From Allobosea caraganae (GTDB lineage: Bacteria > Pseudomonadota > Alphaproteobacteria > Rhizobiales > Beijerinckiaceae), in NCBI RefSeq assembly GCF_003351345.1, contig NZ_QQTO01000021.1, positions 372,001 through 436,000 on the forward strand: a DNA stretch of 64,000 bases, given 5' to 3'. Position 1 is the stretch's first letter; each line of letters opens with the position of its first letter. The position numbers and the translations under genes are program-made. This document shows positions 10,320 to 21,608 of this stretch, piece after piece. The notes beneath the pieces are model-generated. The model saw only the letters and a program-made list of their open reading frames with translations, ran no database searches and was not told where the DNA came from.

Positions 10320-11566
10320 CCGAGGCCGAGCAGGTGACGCCAGCCGGGCAGGCTCGGCTCGCCGAGTTCCTGGCGCGGCCGGGCGTCGCGCAGGTGCTGG
10401 CGTTATTGAACGGCGCAGGCGAGGAGGCGCGCGTCGTCGGCGGAGCCGTGCGCAACCTGCTGCTCGGCGAGCCGGCGAGCGACATCGACCTCGCGACGAC
10501 GGCGCTGCCCACGGAGACGATGCGGCGGGCTAAGGCGGCCGGCTTCAAGGCGATCCCGACCGGAATCGAGCACGGCACGGTGACGCTCGCCGCCGATGGC
10601 GAGAGCTTCGAGGTGACCACACTCCGGCGCGATGTCGAGACCGACGGGCGCCATGCCACGGTCGCCTTCGGACGCGACTTCTCGGAGGATGCGCTGCGGC
10701 GCGACTTCACCGTCAACGCGCTCGGCCTCGATAGCGAGGGCCGGGTCCACGACTATTGCGGCGGGCTCGCCGATCTCGTGGCGCGGCGCATCCGCTTCAT
10801 CGGCGATGCCGCTGAGCGCATCCGCGAGGATTATCTGCGCATCCTGCGCTTCTTCCGCTTCCATGCCCGCTATGGCGCAGGGAGTCTGGACGAGGCGGGG
10901 CTCAAGGCCTGCATCGCCGGGCGAGCGGGGCTGGACGGCTTATCGCGCGAGCGCGTCCGGGCCGAGTTGCTGAAGCTGCTGGTCGCGCCCGGCGCGGTGC
11001 AGGCGGTCGAGGCGATGGCCGGCGGCGGGCTGCTCATGCCGGTGCTCGGCGGCGTGCCGTATCTCTCGCGCTTTGCGGCTGTCGCAGGCGGAAAGGGCGG
11101 GGAGCAGGTCTATCCGGCCTTTCGGCTGGCGGCGCTGGCTGTCGCAGCCAAAGAGGACGCGCTGCGGCTGCGCGAGCGGCTGCGGCTCTCGAACGAGGAG
11201 TTCGACCGGATCGAGCGCATCGCCGGCGCGCTGGAAGGGCTTTCGGGGCGAGGCGAGATTCCAGGCGTCGCTGCGCTGCGCCATCTCGCCCATCGCCTGG
11301 GGGCGGATGCGGTTGCCGGCGGCCTCGTGCTGCTGGCGGCTGGCTCGGATGGCATGTCTACGCAGCAGGCGATTGCCGAGCTCGGGCGCACGCCCGCTTT
11401 CCTGCCGAGCGGGCGCGACGTGATGAAGCGCGGCATCCCCGCCGGGCCGGATATCGGCCGCGTGCTGGAGAGCGCCCGGCATGGCTGGGTGGAGGCCGGC
11501 TGCCCGGCGGGCGAGGCGGAGCAGATCGGCTTCATCGAGAAGGCGATTGCGGTGCTCCCCCGGTGA
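10316..11566 (+). CDS. cca: CCA tRNA nucleotidyltransferase / poly(A) polymerase family
   Basis: 416 aa, class II tRNA nucleotidyltransferase fold. The active-site motif GGAVRNLLLG and catalytic DIDLAT occur near residues 42-63. ETDGRHATVAFGRDFSED and ALRRDFTVNAL follow, then ERIREDYLRILRFFRFHARY for nucleotide selection. It adds the 3'-CCA end to tRNA. The start is fused to the DUF6111 stop by a 4-nt overlap. It converges on hemF with 6 nt between the stops. Confidence 0.94.
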   Translation: MTEAEQVTPAGQARLAEFLARPGVAQVLALLNGAGEEARVVGGAVRNLLLGEPASDIDLATTALPTETMRRAKAAGFKAIPTGIEHGTVTLAADGESFEVTTLRRDVETDGRHATVAFGRDFSEDALRRDFTVNALGLDSEGRVHDYCGGLADLVARRIRFIGDAAERIREDYLRILRFFRFHARYGAGSLDEAGLKACIAGRAGLDGLSRERVRAELLKLLVAPGAVQAVEAMAGGGLLMPVLGGVPYLSRFAAVAGGKGGEQVYPAFRLAALAVAAKEDALRLRERLRLSNEEFDRIERIAGALEGLSGRGEIPGVAALRHLAHRLGADAVAGGLVLLAAGSDGMSTQQAIAELGRTPAFLPSGRDVMKRGIPAGPDIGRVLESARHGWVEAGCPAGEAEQIGFIEKAIAVLPR

Positions 11567-11572
11567 CGAGGC

Positions 11573-12526
11573 TTACGGCCAGCGCACCGTCGGCGGCATC
11601 GAGGACAGGATCGAATCGACGTTGCCGCCGGTCTTAAGGCCGAAGATCGTGCCGCGGTCGTAGAGCAGGTTGAACTCGACATAGCGGCCGCGCCGGACCT
11701 GCTGCTCGTGGCGGTCGGGCTCGCTCCAGGGCGTCGCCAGGTTGGCGCGCATGATCTGCGGGTAGATGCCGAGGAAGGCCTCGCCGACCGCCCTGGTGAA
11801 GGCGAGGTCGGCCTCCGGATCGCCGGTCCAGACATAGTCGTAGAAGATGCCGCCGATGCCGCGCGGCTCGTTGCGGTGCTTCAGGAAGAAGTACTCGTCG
11901 CACCAGTCCTTGAAGCGCCCGTAGTCGGCGACCTCGGGATGGGCCTCGCAGGGCGCCCGCATCGCTTCGTGGAAGGCCTGCGCATCCGCATCGTCCTGCG
12001 TGCGTCGGCGAACCAGCACCGGCGTGAGGTCGGCGCCGCCGCCGAACCAGGGCTTGGTCGTCACGACGAAGCGCGTGTTCATGTGCACGGTCGGGGCGTG
12101 CGGGTTCCAGGGATGGGCGATCAGCGAGATGCCGGTCGCATGGAAGCGCGGGTCTTCGGCGGCGCCGGGGATCTGGCCGGCGAATTCGGGCTGGAAGGTG
12201 CCGTAGACGGTCGAGCAGTGGACGCCGACCTTCTCGAAGACGCGGCCGGTCATCAAGGACATCACGCCGCCGCCGCCCGGCTCGCCGTCATGGTTCCGGC
12301 GCTGCCAGGGCGTGCGGACGAAGCGGCCGGGCGTCGCGGCTTCCGGCGGGAAGGGGCCGGTCGCCTCATCCTCCAGCGCCTCGAAGGCGGCGCAGATGCG
12401 ATCGCGCAGGCTCTCGAACCAGGCGGCGGCGCGCGGCTTCATCGCTTCGGCCAGCGCCAGGCTGGAGGGGGGTATCGGGGTCTGCTGGTCCTGCATCGAT
12501 TTCATCCGCGCTGTCTTCAACTCCAT
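11573..12526 (-). CDS. hemF: Oxygen-dependent coproporphyrinogen III oxidase
   Basis: 317 aa. It converts coproporphyrinogen III to protoporphyrinogen IX in haem synthesis, using O2. The family signature [20 protein letters not shown] lies mid-protein, together with [20 protein letters not shown] and [14 protein letters not shown]. Possible starts are 12526, 12505 and 12496; none has a strong ribosome site, so the longest is given. A long palindromic repeat overlaps the upstream region, between this gene and trmL. Confidence 0.95.
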   Translation of the reverse strand: MELKTARMKSMQDQQTPIPPSSLALAEAMKPRAAAWFESLRDRICAAFEALEDEATGPFPPEAATPGRFVRTPWQRRNHDGEPGGGGVMSLMTGRVFEKVGVHCSTVYGTFQPEFAGQIPGAAEDPRFHATGISLIAHPWNPHAPTVHMNTRFVVTTKPWFGGGADLTPVLVRRRTQDDADAQAFHEAMRAPCEAHPEVADYGRFKDWCDEYFFLKHRNEPRGIGGIFYDYVWTGDPEADLAFTRAVGEAFLGIYPQIMRANLATPWSEPDRHEQQVRRGRYVEFNLLYDRGTIFGLKTGGNVDSILSSMPPTVRWP

Positions 12527-12532
12527 GAAGGC

Positions 12533-12571
12533 GCGGGGAACCCCTCTCCTTACAGGAGAGGGGTTCCCCGC
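12533..12571. repeat. 18-bp perfect palindrome with 3-nt loop
   Basis: GCGGGGAACCCCTCTCCT at 12533-12550 is repeated perfectly inverted at 12554-12571 around TAC. The right arm encodes the last residues of TrmL and the loop contributes to its TAA stop, while the left arm lies just before the hemF start. It belongs to the same pyrimidine/purine palindrome class as 1002-1032 and 61234-61255. Confidence 0.8.
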
Positions 12572-13035
12572 GGTTCCTTCGGATACCCATCCACTTGCCT
12601 GAGTGCCTCGCCGAGGACGATGGCCGCCGCGAGCGCCACATTCAACGAGCGCAGGCCGTGGCGCATTGGCACATGCACGCTGGCATCGGCCGCCGCATAG
12701 ATTTCGGGCAGCACGCCGGCCGATTCGCGCCCGACCATGACGATGTCGCCGGGCTGGAAGGCGAAGTCCGTATGGGCGGTCGCGCCATCCGTCTCGGCCA
12801 GGATCAGCCGCCAGCCGTTCTGGCGCCGCCAGGCGTCGAAGGCCGCGAACGAATCATGCCGCATGACCGCGGCGCGTTCGAGATAATCCATGCCGGAGCG
12901 GCGGAAGTTGCGGTCGGAGACATCGAAGGCGGCGGGCTCGACGATGTCGATGGCGAGGCCGAGGCAGGCCGCCATGCGGATCATCGTGCCGGCATTCTGC
13001 GGGATATCCGGCTGGTAGAGGGCGAGGCGCAACAT
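12550..13035 (-). CDS. trmL: tRNA (cytidine/uridine-34-2'-O)-methyltransferase
   Basis: 161 aa SPOUT methyltransferase. The N-terminal [20 protein letters not shown], then the C-terminal knot residues [13 protein letters not shown] and [20 protein letters not shown], are those of TrmL, which methylates the ribose at the wobble position of certain tRNAs. The final residues ([10 protein letters not shown]) are encoded by a dispersed palindrome that also supplies the stop codon, so the native C-terminus has been altered by repeat insertion. It diverges from the ABC exporter gene. Confidence 0.93.
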   Translation of the reverse strand: MLRLALYQPDIPQNAGTMIRMAACLGLAIDIVEPAAFDVSDRNFRRSGMDYLERAAVMRHDSFAAFDAWRRQNGWRLILAETDGATAHTDFAFQPGDIVMVGRESAGVLPEIYAAADASVHVPMRHGLRSLNVALAAAIVLGEALRQVDGYPKEPRGTPLL

Positions 13036-13153
13036 GCGCTGCTGTCATGCGGTGACGATCGCATATGCGTCAAGGCTCTGGCCGCGATGGGCTGAAGGCA
13101 CCATATGTCGCCAAGATTTCGACGCCATGCCGGTCCAAGGAGGGCGGTACGCC

Positions 13154-15019
<1,866 letters not shown>

Positions 15020-15256
15020 GTCCTTGTCACCGTGGGCAGAGGGCCGGGTGCCCAGGTCCTTGTGACCTGTCCGCGTCAGGTCGCCGCTATGCGCCCGCGC
15101 GTGGGCGGGAACAGTAGACTTCGTCAAAACTGCATGCCAAAGAGCGCGACGGCGACGCGCCGCCGCATTGCGGCTGCGAAGGGGCGCACCTATGAGGGGC
15201 GTCAGGCGATAATTTACAGCCCTTCCAGGCTGGACGAAATGCAGAGGAATTCGATC

Positions 15257-15808
15257 GTGGCTCACGCGACCGATACGACAGCGACCGGAACCACCCGCCG
15301 CGATTTCCTGATGCTGGCGACCGGCGCCGCCGGAGCCGTGGGTATCGGCGCCGTCGTCATCCCGCTGATCAGCCAGCTCGCCCCCGATGCGCAGGTCCTC
15401 GCGGCCGGCGCGCCGATGGACCTCGACCTCGCCCCGATCGCGGAAGGCCAGGCGATCAAGCTGTTCTGGCGCGGCAAGCTGATCTTCGCGCGGCACCGCA
15501 CCAAGAAGGAGATCGACGAGGCGCTCGCCGTCGACATCTCGACCTTGCGCGACCCGCAGACCGACCTGCAGCGCACCAAGCCCGGCCACGAGCAGTACCT
15601 GATCGTCTACGGCAACTGCACCCATCTCGGCTGCGTGCCGCTCGGCAACGCGCCCGGCGACCCGAAGGGTGATTTCGACGGCTGGTTCTGCCCCTGCCAT
15701 GGCTCGCACTACGATTCGTCCGGCCGCATCCGCAAGGGTCCGGCGCCGCTGAACCTGCCCGTGCCGCCTTACGCGTTCACCGCGGACACCAAGATCAAGA
15801 TCGGCTGA
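15257..15808 (+). CDS. petA: Ubiquinol-cytochrome c reductase Rieske iron-sulfur subunit
   Basis: 183 aa if started at the GTG at 15257, which has GAGGAA seven bases upstream. An ATG at 15239 is an alternative. The N-terminus has a twin-arginine signal (TTRRDFLMLATG) and one membrane helix. The [2Fe-2S] ligands sit in NCTHLGCVPLG (about 119-129) and FCPCHGSHYD (about 143-152). It transfers electrons from ubiquinol to cytochrome c1 in the bc1 complex at the inner membrane. First gene of petABC. I could not identify a promoter in 15020-15238. Confidence 0.95.
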   Translation: MAHATDTTATGTTRRDFLMLATGAAGAVGIGAVVIPLISQLAPDAQVLAAGAPMDLDLAPIAEGQAIKLFWRGKLIFARHRTKKEIDEALAVDISTLRDPQTDLQRTKPGHEQYLIVYGNCTHLGCVPLGNAPGDPKGDFDGWFCPCHGSHYDSSGRIRKGPAPLNLPVPPYAFTADTKIKIG

Positions 15809-15864
15809 GCGATGCGCTTATCCGTGATTTCCTGCAAAGTTGAGACAGGCTCGAGGCATCCGGC

Positions 15865-17145
15865 ATGAGTGGTCATAGCTCCTACGTCCCGAAGACCGGC
15901 ATCGAACGCTGGCTGGACGCCCGCTTGCCGATCGTGCGGCTGATGCATGATTCCGCGGTGTCCTATCCGGTGCCGCGCAACCTGAACTACCTCTGGACGT
16001 TCGGCGGCATCCTGATGTTCATGCTGGTGGCGCAGATCGTCACCGGCATCATCCTGACGATGCACTACACCCCGAACTCGCTGCTCGCCTTCGCCTCGGT
16101 CGAGCACATCATGCGCGACGTGAACTACGGCTGGCTGCTGCGCTACCTGCACTCGAACGGCGCCTCGATGTTCTTCGTCGCCGTCTACGTCCACATCTTC
16201 CGCGGCATCTACTACGGCTCCTACAAGGCCCCGCGCGAGCTGCTCTGGATCCTCGGCGTGGTGATCTTCCTGCTAATGATGGCGACCGCCTTCATGGGCT
16301 ACGTGCTGCCCTGGGGCCAGATGTCGTTCTGGGGCGCGACCGTCATCACCAACCTGTTCTCGGCGCTGCCGGTGATCGGCGAGACGATCGTGACCTTCCT
16401 GTGGGGCGGCTACTCGGTCGACAACCCGACGCTGAACCGCTTCTTCTCGCTGCACTACCTGCTGCCCTTCATGATCTTCGGCGTGGTCATCCTGCACATC
16501 TGGGCGCTGCACGTGGTCGGCCAGAACAACCCGACCGGCGTCGAGGTGAAGAACGTCCAGAAGGACACCGTGCCCTTCACGCCCTACGCGACCATCAAAG
16601 ACATCTTCGGGATGGTCGTGTTCACCTTCGTCTTCGCCTATTTCGTGTTCTACCAGCCGAACTTCATGGGCCATGCCGACAACTACATCCCGGCCAACCC
16701 GGCGGTGACGCCCTCGCACATCGTGCCTGAATGGTACTTCCTGCCGTTCTACGCGATCCTGCGCGCCATCCCGGACAAGCTCGGCGGCGTGCTAGCCATG
16801 GGCGCGGCCATCGTGGTGCTGGCCTTCCTGCCCTGGATCGACACCTCCAAGGTCAAGTCGATGAGCTACCGTCCGATCGCCCGCCAGCTGTTCTGGGCCT
16901 TCCTGGCGGTCTGCATCGCGCTCGGCTATCTCGGTGCCATGCCGGCGGAGGGCGGCTACGTCACCGCCTCGCAGATCTTCACGGTGCTGTATTTCGGCTT
17001 CTTCGTCGTGCTGGCGCTGGTCGGCATCTTCGAGAAGCCGCGGCCGTTGCCGACCTCGATCGCGGATTCCGTGCTGGCCAACCTCAAGGGGGCGTCGGGC
17101 GTGCAACTCGCGACCGCCGCCGCCGAACCCAACGTCAAGGGCTGA
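15865..17145 (+). CDS. petB: Cytochrome b of the bc1 complex
   Basis: 426 aa, eight-helix membrane subunit that binds both b haems and the Qo and Qi quinone sites. The four haem ligands are visible as His96/His110 and His197/His211, each pair 14 residues apart. The Qo-site PEWY motif is present ([20 protein letters not shown]). Its length is typical for the alphaproteobacterial single-chain cytochrome b. It lies 56 nt after petA and 8 nt before petC. Confidence 0.97.
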   Translation: MSGHSSYVPKTGIERWLDARLPIVRLMHDSAVSYPVPRNLNYLWTFGGILMFMLVAQIVTGIILTMHYTPNSLLAFASVEHIMRDVNYGWLLRYLHSNGASMFFVAVYVHIFRGIYYGSYKAPRELLWILGVVIFLLMMATAFMGYVLPWGQMSFWGATVITNLFSALPVIGETIVTFLWGGYSVDNPTLNRFFSLHYLLPFMIFGVVILHIWALHVVGQNNPTGVEVKNVQKDTVPFTPYATIKDIFGMVVFTFVFAYFVFYQPNFMGHADNYIPANPAVTPSHIVPEWYFLPFYAILRAIPDKLGGVLAMGAAIVVLAFLPWIDTSKVKSMSYRPIARQLFWAFLAVCIALGYLGAMPAEGGYVTASQIFTVLYFGFFVVLALVGIFEKPRPLPTSIADSVLANLKGASGVQLATAAAEPNVKG

Positions 17146-17153
17146 GACGAGAC

Positions 17154-18044
17154 ATGAAGACCTCAACGTTTCGCCTCGCCCTGACGGGCCTCGCCACCGG
17201 CCTTGCGCTTGCCGCCGCGACCGTCTCGGTCCAGGCCGCCGAAGGCGGCGTGAAGCCGCCGGCGCAGCACTGGTCGTTCTCCGGGCCCTTCGGCACCTTC
17301 GACCGGGCCCAGCTCCAGCGCGGCTTCAAGGTCGTCAAGGAAGTCTGCGCCAACTGCCACGCGATGAACCTCGGCAACGCCGTGCGCATGCGCAACCTGG
17401 CGCAGCCGGGCGGCCCCGAGTTCACGCCCGGCCAGGTCATGGCGCTGGCCGCGACCTATCAGGTCACCGACGGCCCGAACGACCAGGGCGAGATGTTCCA
17501 GCGGCCGGGCCGGCCAGCCGATCCGTTCCCGGCGCCGTTCCCGAACGAGCAGGCGGCGCGCGCCGCCAATGGCGGGGCCTTTCCGCCGGACCTTTCGGTG
17601 CTGGCCAAGGCGCGCACCTATGAGCGCGGCTTCCCGACCTTCATCTTCGACATCTTCACGCAGTACCAGGAGCAGGGGCCGGACTACATCACGGCCGTGC
17701 TGACCGGTTACGCCAAGCCGCCGGAAGGCTTCCCGCCGCTGCTGCCGGGCCAGAACTACAACAACTACATGCCGGGCCACCTGATCGCGATGCCGCAGCC
17801 GCTGCAGGACGGGCAGATCGAGTACCCGAAGGGCGCGGACGGCAAGCCCCAGGTGCCCGAGACGGTGCATCAATACGCCGAAGACGTCTCGGCCTTCCTG
17901 GTCTGGATGGCCGAGCCGCATCTTGAGGCGCGCAAGCGCCTCGGCTTCCAGGTGATGATCTTCCTCGCGATCTTCGCGGGCCTGCTCTACTACACCAAGA
18001 AGAAGGTCTGGGCCCGGATGCCCGATGGCTCCCCGGCGCACTGA
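17154..18044 (+). CDS. petC: Cytochrome c1 of the bc1 complex
   Basis: 296 aa. A Sec signal peptide (about 1-25, ending VQAAEGG), a single haem c site CANCH at residues 65-69, the methionine-ligand region YMPGHLIAMPQPL, and a C-terminal anchor helix (VMIFLAIFAGLLYYTKKKVW). It accepts electrons from the Rieske subunit and passes them to soluble cytochrome c. The open frame upstream, inside petB, is not coding. A rho-independent terminator follows 17 nt after the stop. Confidence 0.96.
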   Translation: MKTSTFRLALTGLATGLALAAATVSVQAAEGGVKPPAQHWSFSGPFGTFDRAQLQRGFKVVKEVCANCHAMNLGNAVRMRNLAQPGGPEFTPGQVMALAATYQVTDGPNDQGEMFQRPGRPADPFPAPFPNEQAARAANGGAFPPDLSVLAKARTYERGFPTFIFDIFTQYQEQGPDYITAVLTGYAKPPEGFPPLLPGQNYNNYMPGHLIAMPQPLQDGQIEYPKGADGKPQVPETVHQYAEDVSAFLVWMAEPHLEARKRLGFQVMIFLAIFAGLLYYTKKKVWARMPDGSPAH

Positions 18045-18061
18045 TCGCGCGATGATTTTGG

Positions 18062-18095
18062 AAAAGGCCCCGGTGACGGGGCCTTTTTCGTTTTG
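18062..18095 (+). terminator. Rho-independent terminator of petABC
   Basis: An 11-bp perfect stem (AAAAGGCCCCG, loop GTGA, CGGGGCCTTTT) is followed by TTCGTTTT. It lies directly after petC and before mtnP, so the bc1 operon ends here. Confidence 0.93.
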
Positions 18096-18185
18096 ACGAT
18101 GGCGAGGGTGGAGTGATCTGCTCAAGCCTTTGTCGCTCCGTCACAGAAGCCTGTTCCTGTTCCGGCAAAGCGAAAGGAATCGATC

Positions 18186-19061
18186 ATGAGCGAAGCCGTG
18201 CTTGGAATCATCGGCGGGTCGGGAATCTACGATCTGCCCGGCCTGACCGAGCTGCGCGAGGAGCGCATCGCCAGTCCCTGGGGCGAAGCTTCGGATGCGC
18301 TGCGCATCGGGCGCATGGGCCAGACCAAGGTGGTCTTCCTGGCCCGCCATGGCCGCGGCCACGTGCTGCCGCCCTCCGAAATCAACTACCGTGCCAATAT
18401 CGACGTGATGAAGCGGGCGGGGGTTACCGACCTCGTCTCGCTCTCGGCCTGCGGCTCCTACAAGTCCGAGCTCTATCCCGGCCTGTTCGTGCTGGTCGAC
18501 CAGTTCGTCGACCGCACCGCCAAGCGGGTCAGCTCCTTCTTTGGCAAGGGCTGCGTCGCCCATGTCTCGCTGGCGCATCCGGTCGGTCCCGCCCTGCAGG
18601 CGCGCATCGCCGAGGCGGCGACGGCCGAGGACCTGCCCTTCGTGCGCAACGGCACGCTGGTGACGATGGAGGGCCCGCAATTCTCGACCTATGCCGAGTC
18701 GCTGACCTATAAGAGCCTCGGCTACGACCTGATCGGCATGACCGCGATGCCCGAGGCCAAGCTCGCCCGCGAGGCGGAGATCACCTACGCCACCGTCGCC
18801 ATGGTGACGGATTTCGATTGCTGGCACCCCGAGCAGCATTCGGTCGACGTCGCCTCGGTGGTCGCGGTACTGCATGAGAATGCCGAGAAGGCGCGCCGGC
18901 TGGTGGCGCGGCTGGCGGCGGATTTCCCAGCCGAGCGCGAGCTCTGCCCGGCCGGTTCCCACAATGCGCTCGACAACGCGATCATCACCCCAGCGGAGTT
19001 CCGCGATCCGGCGCTGATGGCGAAGCTCGATGCGGTGGCGGGGCGGGTGCTTTCCGCCTGA
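18186..19061 (+). CDS. mtnP: S-methyl-5'-thioadenosine phosphorylase
   Basis: 291 aa of the PNP/MTAP family. The N-terminal LGIIGGSGIYDLPG and phosphate-site FLARHGRGH are typical, as are MEGPQFSTYAES and the C-terminal MVTDFDCWH. It phosphorolyses 5'-methylthioadenosine, left over from polyamine or homoserine-lactone synthesis, to adenine and 5-methylthioribose-1-phosphate. It heads a cluster in which apt can recycle the adenine and mtnA uses the sugar phosphate. The ATG follows GAAAGGAATCGATC, a good ribosome site. Confidence 0.94.
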   Translation: MSEAVLGIIGGSGIYDLPGLTELREERIASPWGEASDALRIGRMGQTKVVFLARHGRGHVLPPSEINYRANIDVMKRAGVTDLVSLSACGSYKSELYPGLFVLVDQFVDRTAKRVSSFFGKGCVAHVSLAHPVGPALQARIAEAATAEDLPFVRNGTLVTMEGPQFSTYAESLTYKSLGYDLIGMTAMPEAKLAREAEITYATVAMVTDFDCWHPEQHSVDVASVVAVLHENAEKARRLVARLAADFPAERELCPAGSHNALDNAIITPAEFRDPALMAKLDAVAGRVLSA

Positions 19062-19160
19062 CCACCGCTTTTCCAGAACTGCGGGTGCCCTAGCGTCGCA
19101 GTTCCCATTCCATGGTTGCATGCGCTAAGGAAGGCGCGTCGCCGCAGCGAGCTTCCCCGC

Positions 19161-19706
19161 ATGGACCATCGCCACTCCCTCGACCTGAAGAACGCGATTC
19201 GCGCGATTCCGGATTATCCGAAGCCGGGCATCATCTTCCGCGACATCACCACGCTGCTCGGCGATGCCCGCGCCTTCCGCCGGGCGGTGGACGAGCTGGT
19301 GCAGCCCTTCGCCGGCCTGAAGATCGCCAAGATCGCCGGCATCGAGGCGCGCGGCTTCATCCTCGGCGGGGCGGTGGCGCACCAGCTTTCGGCCGGCTTC
19401 GTGCCGGTGCGCAAGAAGGGCAAGCTGCCGCATGAGACGGTCAGCGTGACCTATCAGCTCGAATACGGCACCGACGAGATCGAGGTTCACAAGGATGCGG
19501 TCAAGCGCGGCGAGCGCGTGCTGCTGGTCGACGACCTCGTCGCCACCGGCGGCACGGCCGAGGCGGCAGTGAACCTGCTCTCCTCGCTCGGCGCCGAGGT
19601 TGTTGCCGCCTGCTTCATCGTCGACTTGCCGGATCTCGGCGGCGCCGATAAAGTTCGCCGGCTCGGCGTGCCGGTTCGCACTCTTGTCGCTTTCAGCGGG
19701 CACTGA
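19161..19706 (+). CDS. apt: Adenine phosphoribosyltransferase
   Basis: 181 aa. Type I PRTase with the PRPP-binding loop [18 protein letters not shown], the [13 protein letters not shown] segment and the N-terminal [20 protein letters not shown] that defines Apt. It converts adenine and PRPP to AMP. The ATG at 19161 is preferred to 19116. Its place between mtnP and mtnA fits recycling of the adenine that MtnP releases. It ends 6 nt before mtnA. Confidence 0.95.
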   Translation: MDHRHSLDLKNAIRAIPDYPKPGIIFRDITTLLGDARAFRRAVDELVQPFAGLKIAKIAGIEARGFILGGAVAHQLSAGFVPVRKKGKLPHETVSVTYQLEYGTDEIEVHKDAVKRGERVLLVDDLVATGGTAEAAVNLLSSLGAEVVAACFIVDLPDLGGADKVRRLGVPVRTLVAFSGH

Positions 19707-19712
19707 GGCAGG

Positions 19713-20822
19713 ATGAAGATCAACGGTCAGGCCTATCGCACGATCTGGCTGGCGCAGGATGGCTGGCGCGTCGCCGTCATCGACCAGACCAAGCTGCCCT
19801 TCCGCTTCGAGACGGTGACGCTAGGCAGCGCCGAGCAGGCGGCCGAGGCGATCCGCTCCATGGTGGTGCGCGGCGCGCCGCTGATCGGCGCCACCGCCGC
19901 CTATGGCGTGGCGCTGGCGATGCGGGTGGATGCTTCCGATGGGGCGCTTGAGGCAGCGCTTGCCCTGCTCGGCGCGACGCGGCCGACTGCGGTCAACCTG
20001 CATTGGGCCCTGGCGCGGATGCGCGACCGCCTGGCGCCGCTGGCTCCCGAAGAGCGCATGGCAGCGGCCTATGAGGAAGCGGCGGCGCTCTGCGACGAGG
20101 ATGTCGCGCTGTGCCGGGCGATCGGCGAGCACGGACTCGGAATCATCCGCGAGATCGCCGCTGGAAAGCAGCCGGGCGAGCGCATCAATCTCTTGACCCA
20201 TTGCAATGCCGGCTGGCTGGCGACGGTCGACTGGGGCACGGCGCTGGCGCCGATCTACCTCGCGCATGATGCCGGCATCCCCATCCATGTCTGGGTCGAC
20301 GAGACCCGGCCGCGCAACCAGGGCGCGGCGCTGACCGCCTATGAGCTCGGCTCCCATGGCGTGCCGCATACGGTGATCTCCGACAATGCCGGCGGCCACC
20401 TGATGCAGCGCGGCGAGGTCGACATGGTCATCGTCGGCACCGACCGCACCACGGCGACCGGCGACGTCGCCAACAAGATCGGCACCTATCTCAAGGCGCT
20501 GGCGGCGCATGACAACGGCGTGCCGTTCTACGTGGCGCTGCCCTCGCCGACGATCGACTGGAGCCTCAGCGACGGCCTGCGCGAGATCCCGATCGAGGAG
20601 CGCTCGGCGCGCGAGGTCACGCATCTTGCCGGCCTGAGCGAGGATGGCGAGGTCGGCACCTTCCGCATCGTGGCGCCTGGCAGCGGTGCCGCCAACCCGG
20701 CCTTCGACGTGACGCCGGCACGGCTCGTCACCGGGCTGATCACCGAGCGCGGCGTGGCGCCGGCCAGCAGCGAAGGACTGGCACGGCTTTTCCCCGATCT
20801 GGCGCGCGGAGCGGCGGCATGA
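19713..20822 (+). CDS. mtnA: S-methyl-5-thioribose-1-phosphate isomerase
   Basis: 369 aa, eIF-2B-alpha-like fold. Family motifs are [30 protein letters not shown], the catalytic cysteine in [12 protein letters not shown] and the catalytic aspartate in [20 protein letters not shown]. It isomerises methylthioribose-1-phosphate to methylthioribulose-1-phosphate. Its stop overlaps the start of the aldolase by 4 nt, so the aldolase is very likely the next enzyme in the path. Confidence 0.95.
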   Translation: MKINGQAYRTIWLAQDGWRVAVIDQTKLPFRFETVTLGSAEQAAEAIRSMVVRGAPLIGATAAYGVALAMRVDASDGALEAALALLGATRPTAVNLHWALARMRDRLAPLAPEERMAAAYEEAAALCDEDVALCRAIGEHGLGIIREIAAGKQPGERINLLTHCNAGWLATVDWGTALAPIYLAHDAGIPIHVWVDETRPRNQGAALTAYELGSHGVPHTVISDNAGGHLMQRGEVDMVIVGTDRTTATGDVANKIGTYLKALAAHDNGVPFYVALPSPTIDWSLSDGLREIPIEERSAREVTHLAGLSEDGEVGTFRIVAPGSGAANPAFDVTPARLVTGLITERGVAPASSEGLARLFPDLARGAAA

Positions 20823-21463
20823 GCGAGCAGGCGCTGCGCGAGGAGATCGTCGCGGTCGCGCAGGCGATCGACAAGGCCGGCTTCTGTCCGTCGAAATCCG
20901 GCAATGTCTCGGCACGCTTCGAGGATGGCATGCTGATCACGCCATCCGGCCTGCCCTATGCGCAGACCAGGGCCGAGGACCTGATCCGGCTCAAGCTCGA
21001 CGGCACAGTGGTCAACGGCAGCCGCAAGCCCTCGTCCGAATGGCCGTTCCATGTCGAGATCTACAAGGCGCGCCCGGATGCGCAGGCGATCGTGCACACG
21101 CATTCGCCGCGGGCCACGGCGCTTGCCAGCGCCCGGCGCGGCATCCCGGCCTTCCACTACATGATCGCGCTCTGCGGCGGCTCAGACGTGCGCTGCGCCG
21201 AGTACGCGACCTTCGGCACGCCCGAGCTGGCCGAGAACGCCGTGAGGGCTCTGGAGGGCCGCAAGGCGGTGCTGCTCGCCAATCACGGCGTCATCGCGCT
21301 GGGCGGGAGTCTCGCCGGTGCGCATACGATCGTCTCCGAGGTCGAGAACCTCGCCGGGCAGTATCTCGACCTGCTGGCTTCGGGGCTCGAGCCCGTCATC
21401 CTCGACGAGGCCGAGATGGCGCGCGTTTCGGCCAAGTTCGCAGGCTACGGCAAGGTCGGCTGA
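20819..21463 (+). CDS. Class II aldolase, probable methylthioribulose-1-phosphate aldolase
   Basis: 214 aa of the AraD/FucA class II aldolase family. Zinc ligands are apparent as HTH in [10 protein letters not shown] and the later histidine in [12 protein letters not shown], with a catalytic acid expected in the [12 protein letters not shown] segment. Coupling to mtnA suggests it either cleaves 5-methylthioribulose-1-phosphate to DHAP and methylthioacetaldehyde (Ald2 of the DHAP shunt) or dehydrates it like MtnB. No mtnC, mtnD or mtnE-like gene is nearby, which favours the shunt. Substrate assignment is inference. Confidence 0.85.
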   Translation: MSEQALREEIVAVAQAIDKAGFCPSKSGNVSARFEDGMLITPSGLPYAQTRAEDLIRLKLDGTVVNGSRKPSSEWPFHVEIYKARPDAQAIVHTHSPRATALASARRGIPAFHYMIALCGGSDVRCAEYATFGTPELAENAVRALEGRKAVLLANHGVIALGGSLAGAHTIVSEVENLAGQYLDLLASGLEPVILDEAEMARVSAKFAGYGKVG

Positions 21464-21494
21464 GGGCTGGGCGCCGTTTCGACGAGCCTCCGCC

Positions 21495-21583
21495 GTCATG
21501 CTCGGCCTTGTGCCGAGCACCCACGTCTTGAACGCTCATCGCAGCCAAAGACGTGGATGGTCGGGACAAGCCCGACCATGACG
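21495..21583. repeat. Dispersed GTCATG...CATGAC palindromic repeat
   Basis: A compound inverted repeat bounded by GTCATGCTCGG and CCGACCATGAC, with inner hairpins around CACGTCTTG/CAAAGACGTG. It lies between convergent genes. A related element is at 33578-33655. It is probably a mobile palindromic unit that may help transcription termination. Confidence 0.7.
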
Positions 21584-21608
21584 GGTGAGGGCCGTCAGCA
21601 GGCGGCGA

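Noticed and set aside
16731..17153. A long N-terminal extension of cytochrome c1 inside petB
   Set aside because: The signal peptide begins at 17154 and the upstream part is only the petB sequence in another frame.
20819..21463. Calling the aldolase fucA or mtnB outright
   Set aside because: Class II aldolases share zinc motifs; context favours a methylthioribulose-phosphate substrate, but cleavage and dehydration cannot be told apart by eye.
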